This document shows positions 5,922 to 6,376 of a stretch of DNA of 6,376 nt, one piece after another. The stretch's first letter is position 1. Every line of letters starts with the position of its first letter. Under the pieces are notes generated by a model. That model searched no databases. It saw only the letters and a list, made by a program, of their open reading frames with translations, and was not told the DNA's origin. The position numbers and the translations under genes were made by a program. This DNA comes from Spirochaetaceae bacterium (GTDB taxonomy: Bacteria > Spirochaetota > Spirochaetia > UBA9216), in contig JAQQAK010000236.1 in the NCBI GenBank assembly GCA_028527945.1, positions 1 through 6,376 on the forward strand, written 5' to 3'.

Positions 5922-6376
5922 ATGCCTACAACAGATACACCAATGATGCAGCAATATAAGCGCATCAAAAAAAAGCATACAGATTCTATTCTTTTTTTTA
6001 GATTAGGAGACTTTTACGAGATGTTTCTTTCAGACGCTAAAGAAGCATCTTCTATCCTTAATCTTACTTTAACCAAACGACATGATATACAAATGTGCGG
6101 AATTCCCTACCATGCTGCTCATGGATATATTGCAAGACTTCTTAAAGCAGGAAAGAAAATTGCGATATGTGAACAAACAAAATTACCTGAAAAAGGCAAG
6201 GGGATAGCAGAACGCGAAGTAACTGAAATTATTACACCGGGAACTGTTGTAGATGAAGACTTTCTTGAAAAAGATACAAACAACTATTTAATGTCTGCCG
6301 GTATTTACAAGGACAAGCTTTCAATAGCATATACAGATCTTTCTACTGGTGATTTTTATGCCTCGGCATTTGATTC
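5922..6376 (+). CDS. mutS: DNA mismatch repair protein MutS, N-terminal part (3' end off window)
   Basis: The first 151 codons of MutS, the ATPase that recognises base mismatches and small insertion loops and recruits MutL. Seen here: domain I (about 1-115) with the mismatch-reading motif GDFYEMF at 29-35. Its Phe31 and Glu33 correspond to the F-x-E pair that contacts the mismatch. Also present are the conserved CGIPYHA (59-65), AICEQ (81-85) and EREVTEIITPGT (97-108). The connector domain begins near 122. The ATPase region lies beyond the window. No clear Shine-Dalgarno precedes ATG 5922, so translation may be coupled to skp, whose stop is 13 bases upstream. ATG 5943 or 5946 are possible alternative starts and likewise lack a site. 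5922 is preferred because it gives a usual-length leader before the conserved core. In Proteobacteria skp precedes lpxD; mutS here fits treponemes. Confidence 0.96.
   Translation, partial: MPTTDTPMMQQYKRIKKKHTDSILFFRLGDFYEMFLSDAKEASSILNLTLTKRHDIQMCGIPYHAAHGYIARLLKAGKKIAICEQTKLPEKGKGIAEREVTEIITPGTVVDEDFLEKDTNNYLMSAGIYKDKLSIAYTDLSTGDFYASAFD
5967..5999 (+). repeat. Paired A8 and T8 homopolymer tracts in early mutS
   Basis: Eight As at 5967-5974 (codons for Lys16-18) and eight Ts at 5992-5999 (Leu24-Phe26) lie within 33 bases. With the adjoining G and C they form a perfect 9-bp inverted repeat, aaaaaaaag and ctttttttt, around a 16-base-or-shorter loop (5976-5990). A one-base slip in either tract would shift the frame before the mismatch-binding motif. 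Confidence 0.7.

Overview
The window reads as a low-GC (roughly one third G+C by eye) piece of a diderm spirochaete chromosome, most like Treponema or another member of the Spirochaetales. The gene order is the basis for this: tamB, bamA, skp/ompH and mutS, all on the + strand. From memory, Treponema pallidum has the same order at TP0325-TP0328. T. pallidum DNA is much richer in G+C, so this is a relative and not that species. No mobile element, tRNA, rRNA, CRISPR array or sign of recent gene transfer is visible.

Layout. Positions 1-2426 hold the 3' part of tamB; its 5' end lies off the window and the reading frame is open to the left edge. Positions 2427-2544 are a 118-base gap that folds into a long AT-rich hairpin and contains a possible 38-codon ORF with a good ribosome binding site. 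Positions 2545-5223 are bamA, complete at 892 codons, with a signal peptide, five POTRA domains and a C-terminal beta-barrel. Positions 5224-5374 are a 151-base gap with a strong terminator-like hairpin, two further hairpins, a perfect TATAAT box and a run of seven Gs that appears to serve as the ribosome binding site of the next gene. Positions 5375-5908 are skp (ompH), complete at 177 codons. Positions 5922-6376 are the first 151 codons of mutS, which runs off the right edge.

The first three genes form an outer-membrane assembly module. Skp chaperones unfolded outer-membrane proteins through the periplasm, BamA inserts them, and TamB is a periplasm-spanning beta-rich protein that works with a BamA-family barrel. 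No TamA is present in the window; in spirochaetes TamB is thought to work with BamA itself. In Proteobacteria skp is followed by lpxD and other lipid A genes. Here it is followed by the DNA repair gene mutS, as expected of a diderm without ordinary LPS. The hairpins and TATAAT box after bamA suggest two transcription units, tamB-bamA and skp-mutS, possibly with read-through.

No wholly new system is evident. The points most worth a second look are the G7 tract at the skp promoter and start, the structured tamB-bamA gap with its short ORF, a very acidic insertion and a calcium-loop-like motif in predicted surface loops of BamA, and paired A8/T8 tracts at the start of mutS.
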